Of a DNA stretch of 64,000 nt, positions 42,183-50,875 are shown piece by piece (within the stretch, counting starts at the first letter, position 1; the number at the start of each line of letters is the position of its first letter). The notes below the pieces were generated by a model. The model was not told where the DNA came from and made no database searches. It saw only the letters and a program-made list of their open reading frames with translations. The translations under genes and the position numbers were made by a program. This DNA comes from Paenibacillus sp. Lineage in GTDB: Bacteria; Bacillota; Bacilli; Paenibacillales; Paenibacillaceae. The DNA lies in NCBI GenBank assembly GCA_023512345.1, contig JAILZT010000016.1, forward strand, positions 1 to 64,000. The letters run 5' to 3'.

Positions 42183-42953
42183 TTAAAATACTTTTTGCTT
42201 ATAAACCCGCATTGCTAACAGATACGCGACAATTAGAATAGCTATGCACCATGTGATGGCTACCCATATATCATTGCCGACAGGCTGCCTCATCAAAAGG
42301 GAGCGAACCGCTTCTACAATAGAAGTAACTGGTTGGTTTTCAGCAAAGGCACGAACGACTGGCGGCATTGATTCGGTAGGTACAAATGCCGAGCTTATAA
42401 ATGGAAGGAAAATAATCGGATAGGAAAATGCAGTCGCACCGTCCACTGATTTTGCGGATAGTCCTGCAATCGCTGCGACCCAAGTTAGAGCCAGCGTAAA
42501 CAATGTGAGTATTCCTGCAACCGCTAGCCAGGAGAGAACTCCTGCAGATGAGCGAAAACCCATAATTAATGCAACAAGAATGATGATGGTAACCGAAATC
42601 GCGTTGGATATCAGGGAGGTTAAAACATGCCCCCACAACATGGTAGAACGTGAAATCGGCATAGAGTGGAATCTCTGAAAGATACCTTTTTGCACATCGT
42701 TAAACAGGCGGTAAGCCGTATAGGATACACCAGTTGCCGTAGTGATAAGTATGATTCCGGGTAACAAATAATTTACATAGTTATCTGTACCAGCCTGAAT
42801 TGCTCCACCGAACACGTAAACAAACAACAGCATAAATGCAATCGGCATGATGGTGACTGTGATGATGGTGTCCATGCTGCGGAGAATATGTCGCATAGAA
42901 CGTCCGAGCATTACACTCATGTCACTGAAAAAGTGGTTCTTTATCGTTTCCAT
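42183..42953 (-). CDS. ABC-2 type permease (drug exporter)
   Basis: About 256 residues from ATG 42953, with AAAAGGAGGCAAGG just upstream and inside the end of the ATPase gene. Six hydrophobic helices and the ABC-2 signature (IMPIAFMLLFVYVFGGAI; LPFISSAFVPTESMPPVVR; FAENQPVTSIVEAVRSLL). It is like DrrB of daunorubicin exporters. Works with the ATPase; last gene of the PadR operon. Confidence 0.92.
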   Translation of the reverse strand: METIKNHFFSDMSVMLGRSMRHILRSMDTIITVTIMPIAFMLLFVYVFGGAIQAGTDNYVNYLLPGIILITTATGVSYTAYRLFNDVQKGIFQRFHSMPISRSTMLWGHVLTSLISNAISVTIIILVALIMGFRSSAGVLSWLAVAGILTLFTLALTWVAAIAGLSAKSVDGATAFSYPIIFLPFISSAFVPTESMPPVVRAFAENQPVTSIVEAVRSLLMRQPVGNDIWVAITWCIAILIVAYLLAMRVYKQKVF

Positions 42954-42954
42954 T

Positions 42955-43713
42955 TTACCTTGCCTCCTTTTGGCCAATCATTGCGAGGAATATCTCCTCC
43001 AGGGTCGGTTGCTTTTCAACGTACTCCACTTTTGCGGGCGGGAACCGCTTTTTCAGTTCTTCTAGCGTGCCATTTGCAATAATTGTACCTTCATGCAGAA
43101 TAGCGATTATATCGGCGAGTTGTTCTGCCTCTTCTAAATACTGCGTGGTCAAAAAGACTGTCGTACCGCCGCCGGCCAGCTCCTTAACCATCTTCCATAC
43201 TTCTATCCGCGCCTCAGGATCAAGCCCGGTAGTCGGTTCGTCGAGGAAAATAATCTGCGGTTTGCCAATTAGACTCATAGCGAGATCCAATCTGCGACGC
43301 ATACCGCCTGAATAGGTGGCTACCTTGCGATCTGCGGCATCGGTCAATACGAAGCGTCGCAGTAGATCGTCCGCAATCTGACGCGGCTGCTTCTCATGTC
43401 GGAGTTTGGCAATCATAATCAGATTTTCCCGGCCGGTTAGAATCTCATCAACGGCAGCAAATTGACCCGTGAGGCTAATGGACTGTCGTACATGATCTGG
43501 TTGTGTCGAGACATCGAATCCGTTCACTGCGGCTGTACCGCCGTCTTGTTTTAGAAGGGTGGTGAGGATTTTGATTATGGTGGTCTTGCCCGCGCCATTG
43601 GAGCCAAGCAGTGCGAAAATACTGCCCTTCTCCACTTCGAAATTTACACCCTTTAGGACTTGAAGCTGTTTGTAGGACTTTTGCAATCCTATGACTTGAA
43701 TGGACTTGTTCAT
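42955..43713 (-). CDS. ABC exporter ATP-binding protein (DrrA-like)
   Basis: About 252 residues from ATG 43713 (CGAGGAGGCAAG upstream). Walker A LLGSNGAGKTTIIKIL, signature YSGGMRRRLDLAMSL, Walker B IIFLDEPTTGLDP, and switch His (FLTTQYLEEAEQLAD has Q in place of the usual TH, as in the DrrA group). The C-terminal tail (PTLEEIFLAMIGQ) is typical of DrrA. Pairs with the ABC-2 permease. Confidence 0.93.
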   Translation of the reverse strand: MNKSIQVIGLQKSYKQLQVLKGVNFEVEKGSIFALLGSNGAGKTTIIKILTTLLKQDGGTAAVNGFDVSTQPDHVRQSISLTGQFAAVDEILTGRENLIMIAKLRHEKQPRQIADDLLRRFVLTDAADRKVATYSGGMRRRLDLAMSLIGKPQIIFLDEPTTGLDPEARIEVWKMVKELAGGGTTVFLTTQYLEEAEQLADIIAILHEGTIIANGTLEELKKRFPPAKVEYVEKQPTLEEIFLAMIGQKEAR

Positions 43714-43792
43714 TGTATTCTTGCCTCCTCGAAGTTTTGTTAGCATACGCTTCATGGAATCCTCTTCGCAAAACTCGCTTCGGAAGTTACGT

Positions 43793-44659
43793 TTATAGAA
43801 CTGTTACCTTTGTCAAATCAGCCTCCATACCTCGTAGCGCAGCGAAGGTCAACTTATCCATCATTGCACCATCGAAGCAGATGGTCTTGATTGCACGGTA
43901 AAACTTCTTGGACAACGTAAATCCGGATAGGAATGACACATTCTTCAGTGTCGCCCCTTTGAACGAAACATCGTTCAGCGCAGACTTGTCAAATTTAACC
44001 CCAATAAAGGTCTGTCCGTCAAAACATAACCCTCGCAGATCGGATGTTTTAAATTCCACACCGTCAAAGATGCAGTTCTCAAAGATCGTTTTCGTGAGGT
44101 CGGTCGTAGACAGCTTAACGTCAGTCAGTCTTGCATTGATGAATTTGGCCCCTACCAGTCCAGATGAGCTGATGTTGGTACGCACAAGAATGGATTTGTG
44201 GAAGCTCGCGTTTGCAAGCTCAATGCCGGAAAGTTTGCAATCGGTTAGATTGGCGCCGTCAAACTTGGCGTCGCCCACGTCGCTGCCCGCAAAAGTACTT
44301 CCGGTCAAGTCAGCATTTGTAAAGTCGGAGCCCCGTAACGCGCTCGCTGTAAAGTTTCCATTATGAGCGATAACTCCTGCAAAATCGCTCTTTGCCAGAT
44401 TGCTTGCTCTAAAGCTTGTCACGACCTGCCGCTCAATGGAACGGGAGAGGTTGGCAACCTCCTGAACCGTCTGCTCAATGTCGCCAATGCTGTCTATAGT
44501 CATCTCAAATGCCGTTTCATCGTCTTTGCCCTCGGCCTTTAGCTCCCGGAACCGCTCCTGCAAATCGGAGAGCAGGTCGCTCTTTAATTCAGTAACGCTC
44601 TTTACCCCGTCATACGGTGCGAACACAGCATTTATATAGTTGTTCAATTTCTCATTCAT
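43793..44659 (-). CDS. pentapeptide-repeat protein with an N-terminal HAAS-like domain
   Basis: 288 residues. Residues 1-75 (NNYINAVFAPYDGVKSVTEL, KSDLLSDLQERFRELKAEGK) resemble the HAAS helical domain that is typically encoded beside PadR regulators. Residues about 85-280 are a right-handed pentapeptide-repeat helix (SALRGSDFTNADLTGSTFAG, ANLTDCKLSGIELANASF). DNA-mimicking pentapeptide proteins can protect gyrase. Here the operon context (PadR upstream, DrrAB-like exporter downstream) suggests a role in drug response or in sensing. The exact job is not known. Confidence 0.85.
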   Translation of the reverse strand: MNEKLNNYINAVFAPYDGVKSVTELKSDLLSDLQERFRELKAEGKDDETAFEMTIDSIGDIEQTVQEVANLSRSIERQVVTSFRASNLAKSDFAGVIAHNGNFTASALRGSDFTNADLTGSTFAGSDVGDAKFDGANLTDCKLSGIELANASFHKSILVRTNISSSGLVGAKFINARLTDVKLSTTDLTKTIFENCIFDGVEFKTSDLRGLCFDGQTFIGVKFDKSALNDVSFKGATLKNVSFLSGFTLSKKFYRAIKTICFDGAMMDKLTFAALRGMEADLTKVTVL

Positions 44660-44673
44660 GTTATCAAGTCTCC

Positions 44674-45003
44674 TTATAATAAGTTTTCAAGCACACGCTT
44701 TGCATACTCCCAATTGGTTTTGTTATTAGCGTAAGCGGTCTTACCCTTCTCAGTAATCCGAAAATACTTCCGCCGTCCTCCTTGCGATTCATCCCCCCAA
44801 TACCATTCGATGTCACCATCTGCCTCAAGCCGCCGGACGCTGGAGTACATCGTGGCTTCTTTTAATTCATACTCGCCTCCTGAGCGCTCGGCAATTAATT
44901 TAACAATTTCATATCCATAACGATCCGCTTCGGACAAAAGCCTTAATACCATGGTATCGGTATGCCCGCGCAGAAGATCCGATGTAATTTTATTCTCGCT
45001 CAT
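44674..45003 (-). CDS. PadR-family transcriptional regulator
   Basis: 109 residues with the PadR winged helix (LLRGHTDTMVLRLLSEADRY, ATMYSSVRRLEADGDIEWYW, YFRITEKGKTAY). First gene of the operon PadR - pentapeptide protein - ATPase - permease; 14 bases separate it from the second gene. Expected to repress this operon until a drug-like ligand binds. Confidence 0.92.
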   Translation of the reverse strand: MSENKITSDLLRGHTDTMVLRLLSEADRYGYEIVKLIAERSGGEYELKEATMYSSVRRLEADGDIEWYWGDESQGGRRKYFRITEKGKTAYANNKTNWEYAKRVLENLL

Positions 45004-45082
45004 CTCATCACCTCACAACGACATCGTATATCATATTACTATGACAGTCAAGGTACTTTGGTGATCATGTTTATTTTCGATA

Positions 45083-45121
45083 CAAAAAAATACCGCCCTT
45101 AATTTTCTAAGGCGGTATCTT
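45083..45121. terminator. terminator between the PadR promoter region and the ADH gene
   Basis: AAATACCGCC and GGCGGTATCTT pair over 10 bp. On the minus strand it lies after the ADH gene's upstream neighbour, and an A/T run follows in either direction. Confidence 0.6.
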
Positions 45122-45139
45122 ATCTAATTTGAAAGCTTG

Positions 45140-46189
45140 TTATTCATTCCCCATTGTGCTGATATCAATCACAAAGCGATACCGGACATCTGATGCCAGT
45201 ACGCGCTCCCAAGCTTCATCAATCTGATTAGCGTTAATGACCTCAATTTCAGAGGCAATGCCGTGTTCAGCACAGAAATCAAGCATCTCTTGCGTTTCAC
45301 GAATTCCGCCAATCATCGATCCGGCAAACGACCGACGGTGGCCGATAAGTGACATTACGTTTACCGGCAATGGTTCTGCTGGAGCACCTACATTGACTAG
45401 AGTGCCGCCCAGTGTCAGTAATGACAGGTAGGCATTAATATCAATACTAGCGCTCACGGTATTCACGATGAGGTCGAAGGAACCAGCTAATTGCTTAAAC
45501 GTCTCAGGATCACTTGTAGCATAATAATGTTCCGCGCCAAGCTTCAAACCGTCTTCTTTTTTCTTCAATGATTGTGATAATACTGTAACCTCTGCCCCCA
45601 TGGCATAAGCGATCTTCACAGCTAAATGTCCAAGTCCGCCAAGCCCAACAACAGCGATCTTTTTGCCTGGTCCAGCTCCCCAGTGGCGTAGTGGTGAGTA
45701 GGTCGTAATACCGGCGCAGAGCAGCGGAGCTGCCACATCTAATTCAATACCATCCGGAATTCGAACAACAAAGTCTTCTGTTACGACAATGTGAGTGGAA
45801 TAACCCCCCTGTGTAAGTTGTCCGTATCTATCAATCGCAGCATAAGTACCCGTCATTCCATTTAGGCAATACTGCTCTTCACCCTTATGGCAATTAGCAC
45901 ACTCTCTACAGGAGTCCACCATACAGCCTACCCCTACACGGTCACCAACGGCAAACTTAGTGACTTCCGAACCAACCTGAGCGACAATGCCGGCGATCTC
46001 GTGTCCTGGAACTAGAGGGTATTTTACCGGCCCCCATTCACCGCGAGCTGTATGAATGTCAGAGTGACAAATTCCGGCGTATTTGATCTCAATAAGAATA
46101 TCATGTGGTTGGATTTCTCTCCGCTCAATCGTGGTTAGTTTGAACGGACCTTCTGAACTAAATGTAGCACGTGCATTAACTTTTATCAT
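45140..46189 (-). CDS. adhA: zinc-dependent alcohol dehydrogenase (AdhA/YahK-like)
   Basis: 349 residues, the length of Bacillus AdhA. Catalytic zinc ligands C41 (GICHSDIH), H63-E64 (PGHEIAG); structural zinc cysteines DSCRECANCHKGEEQYC; NADP site VGLGGLGHLAVKIA. It should reduce aldehydes to alcohols in the cytosol. It lies 26 bases after the MFS gene on the same strand, behind an AdhR-type promoter. In B. subtilis AdhR activates adhA under carbonyl stress, so the same regulation is likely here. Confidence 0.9.
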   Translation of the reverse strand: MIKVNARATFSSEGPFKLTTIERREIQPHDILIEIKYAGICHSDIHTARGEWGPVKYPLVPGHEIAGIVAQVGSEVTKFAVGDRVGVGCMVDSCRECANCHKGEEQYCLNGMTGTYAAIDRYGQLTQGGYSTHIVVTEDFVVRIPDGIELDVAAPLLCAGITTYSPLRHWGAGPGKKIAVVGLGGLGHLAVKIAYAMGAEVTVLSQSLKKKEDGLKLGAEHYYATSDPETFKQLAGSFDLIVNTVSASIDINAYLSLLTLGGTLVNVGAPAEPLPVNVMSLIGHRRSFAGSMIGGIRETQEMLDFCAEHGIASEIEVINANQIDEAWERVLASDVRYRFVIDISTMGNE

Positions 46190-46215
46190 TTGTAGTACCT
46201 CCGCAAATATATTTT

Positions 46216-47370
46216 TTATCTTGAAAGCTGTTCATTAACAGCAACCCTATGATTTCTCAGTAATATAACAATCACACTTAACAGCAAGGACAGGATTCCC
46301 ACCCATATGACGTATGGTGTACTCCATGCTGATATAAATACTCCGCCTATGGCAGCGCCAAAGGTTGTTCCTAAATTTGCAGATGTTAAAAATAATCCGT
46401 TCGTAAAATCCGGAGCCTCAGGAGCTGCAGACATCATCAAGTATTGATTGAAGTTGCCTCCTATTCCTGCCAATACTCCCCAAATCATAGTAATAATAGT
46501 TATAGGTACAATATACTGACCAAACAGGAAAAATACGATGTAAAGAATTCCTAATGCGAATGGAAAAGTTGTGATTGATTTTCTCGCGTTTTCGGTCAGT
46601 AACCTGCCTGCGATTACGTTCCCAATCATATTTGCTGCACCGAAAAGAATTAGTAATAGACCAATGTTATTTGCAGACATGTTCGTAACCTTACCGAGAT
46701 ATTCAGCAAAGTAACTATATACTCCAAAAACAGACCCGTTCAGTAGTATAACCGCTGCTATAGATAACCAGGTGACAGACTTTTTTAAAACCATTACTTG
46801 AGATCCATAAGATAGCCTTTTCCCCGTAACAGGCATTGAGGGTACGAAAATCAGGGTAGCGATAAACACAACAGCATTAACAAAAGCAAAGAATCCCATT
46901 GCCATTTCTACCGAAACGGTCGCAGCTATGAAACTTACAATGGGTACCCCGATCACCATTCCCGCAGATACTCCAATAAAAACTTTGGATATTGCTTTTG
47001 GAGCTTCTTCCTTGCTGACCGAGGCTGCAGCCACCGAAAAAGCCATTGAACAGTAAATGGGGTGAAACAAAGCCGGAATTATTCGAGCGATTAATGCAAG
47101 AGTTAAGTTAGTTGTGAGTATGGATACGATATTCCCAAGAAGAAAAACTCCGAGCACAAGCAGCATAACCTTTTTTCGATTCATTCCCGAAAATAATAAA
47201 GGCATTATTGGACCGGATATTGCAACAGCCAGTGCAAAGGAACTTACCAGCAGCCCTGCTTCAGATACACTAACATTGTAGTGTTCAGCAAGAGATGGCA
47301 AAATCCCGATAACACCCATTTCGGTGTTAATAATACCAAATACCCCTATGGTTAAAATAAAAACCAACAA
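46216..47370 (-). CDS. MFS exporter (AraJ/YdhP-like), TTG start
   Basis: 384 residues with twelve helices; motif A GMNRKKVMLL and export-type helix 5. Start TTG 47370 with GGAGGAATT about 10 bases upstream; a stop codon closes the frame just before, so no longer start exists. It heads an operon with adhA and is driven by a MerR-type promoter (47439-47469). Likely exports a toxic product or drug. Confidence 0.88.
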   Translation of the reverse strand: MLVFILTIGVFGIINTEMGVIGILPSLAEHYNVSVSEAGLLVSSFALAVAISGPIMPLLFSGMNRKKVMLLVLGVFLLGNIVSILTTNLTLALIARIIPALFHPIYCSMAFSVAAASVSKEEAPKAISKVFIGVSAGMVIGVPIVSFIAATVSVEMAMGFFAFVNAVVFIATLIFVPSMPVTGKRLSYGSQVMVLKKSVTWLSIAAVILLNGSVFGVYSYFAEYLGKVTNMSANNIGLLLILFGAANMIGNVIAGRLLTENARKSITTFPFALGILYIVFFLFGQYIVPITIITMIWGVLAGIGGNFNQYLMMSAAPEAPDFTNGLFLTSANLGTTFGAAIGGVFISAWSTPYVIWVGILSLLLSVIVILLRNHRVAVNEQLSR

Positions 47371-47438
47371 ACGGAATTAATTCCTCCATTCAATTCTAAA
47401 TTTTTTTGTGTTAAACTCTCGATATTAAGTTCGATATA

Positions 47439-47469
47439 AATGTACAACTTAAAGTTAACTTTAAGTCAA
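47439..47469 (-). promoter_or_regulatory. MerR/AdhR-type promoter and operator for the MFS-adhA operon
   Basis: On the minus strand: -35 TTGACT (47464-47469), a 19-bp spacer and -10 TACATT (47439-47444). The spacer carries the perfect 20-bp palindrome ACTTAAAGTTAACTTTAAGT (47447-47466). This equals CTTAAAG-N4-CTTTAAG, the box reported for AdhR of B. subtilis. Overlong 19-bp spacers are the hallmark of MerR-activated promoters. Confidence 0.85.
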
Positions 47470-47502
47470 TGCTTTTTTAAATATTTTTTTGGAGGAGATT
47501 GA

Positions 47503-47931
47503 ATGATTTATACAGTTGGTGAAGTGGCCAAACAGCTGAATGTTGCTGCTTCAACACTAAGATATTATGATAAAGAGGGATTACTTCCATTCGTTGAACG
47601 CTCCAGCGGCGGTATGCGGGTGTTCAAAGATGAAGATTTATCATGGTTAAAAACTATTGAATGTCTGAAAAAAACAGGCATGCCTATCAAAGACATAAAA
47701 CATTTCTTGGATTGTTGCGTGGAGGGTGATTCCAAGATTGATGAGCGTCTATCCATCATGGAATCGCAGCGGGATGCTGTGATCAAGCAGATGAAAGAAA
47801 TGCAAGAGATGCTAGATATGTTAAATTACAAAAGCTGGTATTATGAAACTGCAAAAAAAGCTGGAACATGCGCTGTTCACGAAAATATTCCAAGAGAGAA
47901 TGTTCCTGAGAAATACCATAAATATTTATAG
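47503..47931 (+). CDS. adhR: MerR-family regulator of the NmlR/AdhR type
   Basis: 142 residues. MerR winged helix (YTVGEVAKQLNVAASTLRYY) and a long dimerisation helix (SIMESQRDAVIKQMKEMQ). C54 (TIECLKKTGM) sits where NmlR and AdhR carry their single reactive Cys that senses formaldehyde or methylglyoxal; the metal-binding Cys of metal MerRs are absent. TTTGGAGGAGATTGA precedes the ATG. Divergent from MFS-adhA, with the palindrome between. Carbonyl sensing is inferred from Cys and operator together. Confidence 0.88.
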   Translation: MIYTVGEVAKQLNVAASTLRYYDKEGLLPFVERSSGGMRVFKDEDLSWLKTIECLKKTGMPIKDIKHFLDCCVEGDSKIDERLSIMESQRDAVIKQMKEMQEMLDMLNYKSWYYETAKKAGTCAVHENIPRENVPEKYHKYL

Positions 47932-47952
47932 TAGAAAATATAATTCTCACAA

Positions 47953-47998
47953 CAAAACACCCTGTGAATTTCCGGAATTGGAACCACAGAGTGTTTTT
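47953..47998. terminator. bidirectional terminator
   Basis: AAAACACCCTGTG and CACAGAGTGTTTT form a stem with one mismatch around a 21-nt loop, between converging genes. Confidence 0.7.
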
Positions 47999-48000
47999 CT

Positions 48001-48666
48001 TTAGTCAATCATACTTATTTTTTTGATTTCAGTACTTTCTATAATAGGGCTTGGATATCCCTTTTTTACTACTTGTAACATGGCCCTCCCTAATTGTTCA
48101 GAGGTAACCACACTGTTCGACATCCTTAATAGCCGATAAAAGGGTCTTAGCACATCGTATAAGAATTGATACATTTTTGTTTTGGAAATCACGCCATTCA
48201 GGGGAAGTATGAGTCCTGGCCGAAACATATACGCTGCTTTAAAAGAAAGCTTTAATAAATCATTCTCCGTCCTTCCTTTCACTCTCGCCCACATGGATCT
48301 GCCCCTTTCGGAACTGTCCGTCCCGCTTCCCGATACATAAATGAAGGTCATTTGGGGATTCAGTCTTACTAATGTCACTGCAACAGCTAGTGTAATATCA
48401 TACGTTATTCTTCTATATTCCTCTTCCTTCATTCCCTGAGAGGATACACCAAGACAGAATAAGCAAGCATCAAACCCTGCTATTTCATGTTCAATTGTCC
48501 GTAAGTCAGCTACATCTGCAAGTTCAATTGATCTTAATTTCGCATGTTGCTGTACCGGAGTCTTACGGCCGATCATAAGTATTTCTTGAACCTTGTCGTC
48601 TAATAAATATTCCCGCAGCGCACTTTGACCTACCATTCCTGTTGCCCCAAATATAATTACCTTCAA
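48001..48666 (-). CDS. NAD(P)-binding Rossmann reductase (YtmP/HTATIP2-like)
   Basis: 221 residues. Cofactor motif IFGATGMVGQSALREYL, then DACLFCLGVSSQGM, FIYVSGSGTD and YMFRPGLILP, as in the small atypical SDR group near HTATIP2/YbjT. Substrate unknown. It lies 12 bases after the NAPE-PLD-like gene on the same strand, so they are probably co-transcribed. Confidence 0.85.
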   Translation of the reverse strand: MKVIIFGATGMVGQSALREYLLDDKVQEILMIGRKTPVQQHAKLRSIELADVADLRTIEHEIAGFDACLFCLGVSSQGMKEEEYRRITYDITLAVAVTLVRLNPQMTFIYVSGSGTDSSERGRSMWARVKGRTENDLLKLSFKAAYMFRPGLILPLNGVISKTKMYQFLYDVLRPFYRLLRMSNSVVTSEQLGRAMLQVVKKGYPSPIIESTEIKKISMID

Positions 48667-48678
48667 TTACATACACTC

Positions 48679-49857
48679 CTATCTCTCGTTCCACCAATGA
48701 GTAATTGGGAATGATAACTCTCCCTGAAGGCTTAAAGTTTCACCAATCTGAGGAGCAACTAAATTTACATTCTCTTTCTCGGCTGCTCGTATTGCTCGTT
48801 CAATGGGTTCTGTCCAACCGTGATAAGCAAGTGTGAACCCTGCCCAATGAATGAGCATCATATTTTTGGCCCCCAGATCTTTCTGGGCTTGAAGCGATTC
48901 TTCCGGCACCATATGAATTTTCCGCCAGCGTTCATCATATTGCCCACCTTCAATTAAGGCGATATCAAAAGGACCATACCTTTGTCCAATTTCCTTAAAG
49001 TGGTTACCGTAACCGCCGTCACCGCTGGTATAAAACCGTGTGTTTTGTCCAAGCATGACCCAACTTCCCCATAACGTTGTATCACCATTAAAGGGTCCTC
49101 TTCCTGACATATGTTGGGATGGAGTAAAGACAACCTTTAAACCCTCGTATTCCGTTTCATCCCACCATCCAAGTTCGGTAATGTCCTCTTCGGGGACTCC
49201 CCAACGAATTAGGTGATTGCTTACGCCAAGTGGAACAAAAAAATGATTAGTCTTGTTCTTCAGCTTTAGAATGGATGAATAATCCAAATGGTCATAATGG
49301 TCATGAGTTAAAAACACAGCATCAATGGTAGGCATATCATCAATAATGTCTAAAATACTCCCGGTGTATCGTGTACTGCCACCGACGAAGGATACTGGGG
49401 AAGATCTGAGAGAGAGCATGGGATCTACGAGTATTTTTTTGTTATCCAAACTGACTAGAAAAGCCGAATGTCCAAACCAGGTTAAACTATCTTCTTCACT
49501 TCTTATTTTATCCCAATCTAGGGGTACGACCGGCAAGGTTCCGGTTGGTTCGAGTTCTGTCCCGCCATTAATAGAATCCCTAATCATGGATATAGAGTCC
49601 GCTAGAGTAAAGTTTATGTCTGTCGGCTCTAAATTCACAAATTTTCCATCCACAAAATTAGCATATTTCTTGTATGCCTGCTTTTGCTCTTTCGTAAGGT
49701 TTCCACCAAATGCAGGGTTTAGATTGATTACTAATACAGCAGTCAAACCTACCAGGGCAAGAAGAACAACGAAGTACAGCAAAATTCTTTTCAAAATCGT
49801 TTTCTTCGACTTACGCCTTTGAGATTGTTGATTAATATTGGTTGATACTGGTTTCAT
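48679..49857 (-). CDS. membrane-anchored MBL-fold hydrolase, NAPE-PLD-like
   Basis: 392 residues; one N-terminal helix (about 23-47) should anchor it outside the membrane. The metallo-beta-lactamase fold has FLTHDHYDHLDYS, further metal ligands (SGDGGYGNHF; LIHWAGFTLAYHGW) and the LTWFGHSAFLVSLDNKKILV entry typical of N-acylphosphatidylethanolamine phospholipase D and UlaG relatives. It may hydrolyse a lipid phosphodiester, but this is not certain. Precedes a Rossmann reductase gene. Confidence 0.85.
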   Translation of the reverse strand: MKPVSTNINQQSQRRKSKKTILKRILLYFVVLLALVGLTAVLVINLNPAFGGNLTKEQKQAYKKYANFVDGKFVNLEPTDINFTLADSISMIRDSINGGTELEPTGTLPVVPLDWDKIRSEEDSLTWFGHSAFLVSLDNKKILVDPMLSLRSSPVSFVGGSTRYTGSILDIIDDMPTIDAVFLTHDHYDHLDYSSILKLKNKTNHFFVPLGVSNHLIRWGVPEEDITELGWWDETEYEGLKVVFTPSQHMSGRGPFNGDTTLWGSWVMLGQNTRFYTSGDGGYGNHFKEIGQRYGPFDIALIEGGQYDERWRKIHMVPEESLQAQKDLGAKNMMLIHWAGFTLAYHGWTEPIERAIRAAEKENVNLVAPQIGETLSLQGELSFPITHWWNER

Positions 49858-49891
49858 AGGGAACCTCTCTCTGCTGAACGGTTGGTATTAA

Positions 49892-50740
49892 TTATTCAGC
49901 TACCGCGCTGCTGATCCATTTCACCATTGCGGGATCGCGGTGGGAGAAGAACAAGCTCTCTTTCGTATCCAACGAAGCCATTGCAATCATATCCTCATTA
50001 CTTAATTGGAAATCAAAGATATTAAAGTTTTCGATGATTCTTTCCTTGCGGACAGATTTAGGAATGATAACGACATTTCTTTGCGTCATCCAGCGTAACA
50101 CGACTTGAGCAACTGATTTATTGTGCTTTTCAGCAATCGATACTAACACCTCATCCTGAAAGATGTTATTTTTACCTTCTGCGAAAGGGGCCCATGACTG
50201 GATCTGAACTTGATGCTCTTCCATCAGTGTCTGGCTTTCAATTTGCTGGTTGTATGGATGAGTTTCAATCTGGTTCACGGCAGGAATGACCTCATTATGG
50301 ATAATCAGATCCACCAAACGGTCCGTATGGAAATTGCTGACGCCGATTGCTTTGATTTTTCCTTGCCCGTAGAGTTCCTCCATCGCGCGCCAAGATCCGT
50401 ACACGTCGCCATATGGTTGATGTATCAGGTAGAGGTCCAAATAATCCAATTGTAGTTTTTCAAGAGATGTTTCGAATGCTTTTTTCGTCTTTTCATAACC
50501 GGCATCGCTAACCCACACTTTGGTGGTTACAAATAATTCTTCCCTTGGCACGCCGCTGCGCTTGATCGCTCTGCCGACCGCCTCTTCGTTTTGGTAAATT
50601 GCAGCGGTATCCAGCAGTCGATAACCTGCCATCAAGGCTTCATAAACTGCTTGCTCACATTCATTAGGATCTGCAATTTGAAAAACCCCAAAACCGATAA
50701 TCGGCATTTCAACGCCATTGTTCAAAATTACTTTTTGCAT
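49892..50740 (-). CDS. aldo/keto reductase (AKR5, YvgN/YtbE-like)
   Basis: 282 residues, start MQKVILNNGVEMPIIGFG. Tetrad D/Y (LLDTAAIYQNE), K (VTTKVWV) and H (LYLIHQP); C-terminal NADPH site (VVIIPKSVRKERI). Bacillus YvgN/YtbE relatives reduce methylglyoxal and other aldehydes, which fits the carbonyl-stress theme. CAGGAGGATTTATC precedes the ATG. Confidence 0.92.
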   Translation of the reverse strand: MQKVILNNGVEMPIIGFGVFQIADPNECEQAVYEALMAGYRLLDTAAIYQNEEAVGRAIKRSGVPREELFVTTKVWVSDAGYEKTKKAFETSLEKLQLDYLDLYLIHQPYGDVYGSWRAMEELYGQGKIKAIGVSNFHTDRLVDLIIHNEVIPAVNQIETHPYNQQIESQTLMEEHQVQIQSWAPFAEGKNNIFQDEVLVSIAEKHNKSVAQVVLRWMTQRNVVIIPKSVRKERIIENFNIFDFQLSNEDMIAMASLDTKESLFFSHRDPAMVKWISSAVAE

Positions 50741-50875
50741 GATAAATCCTCCTGATTTGTTATTTGTCTGCAGTTAACAGCTGTTCAGCAGTATAGTCAT
50801 TATTGTAGCTGCTATATTCATTCAAGTAATTAGCGCCATACGCCAATGTTATGACATCAGACGCCAAACGTATTG

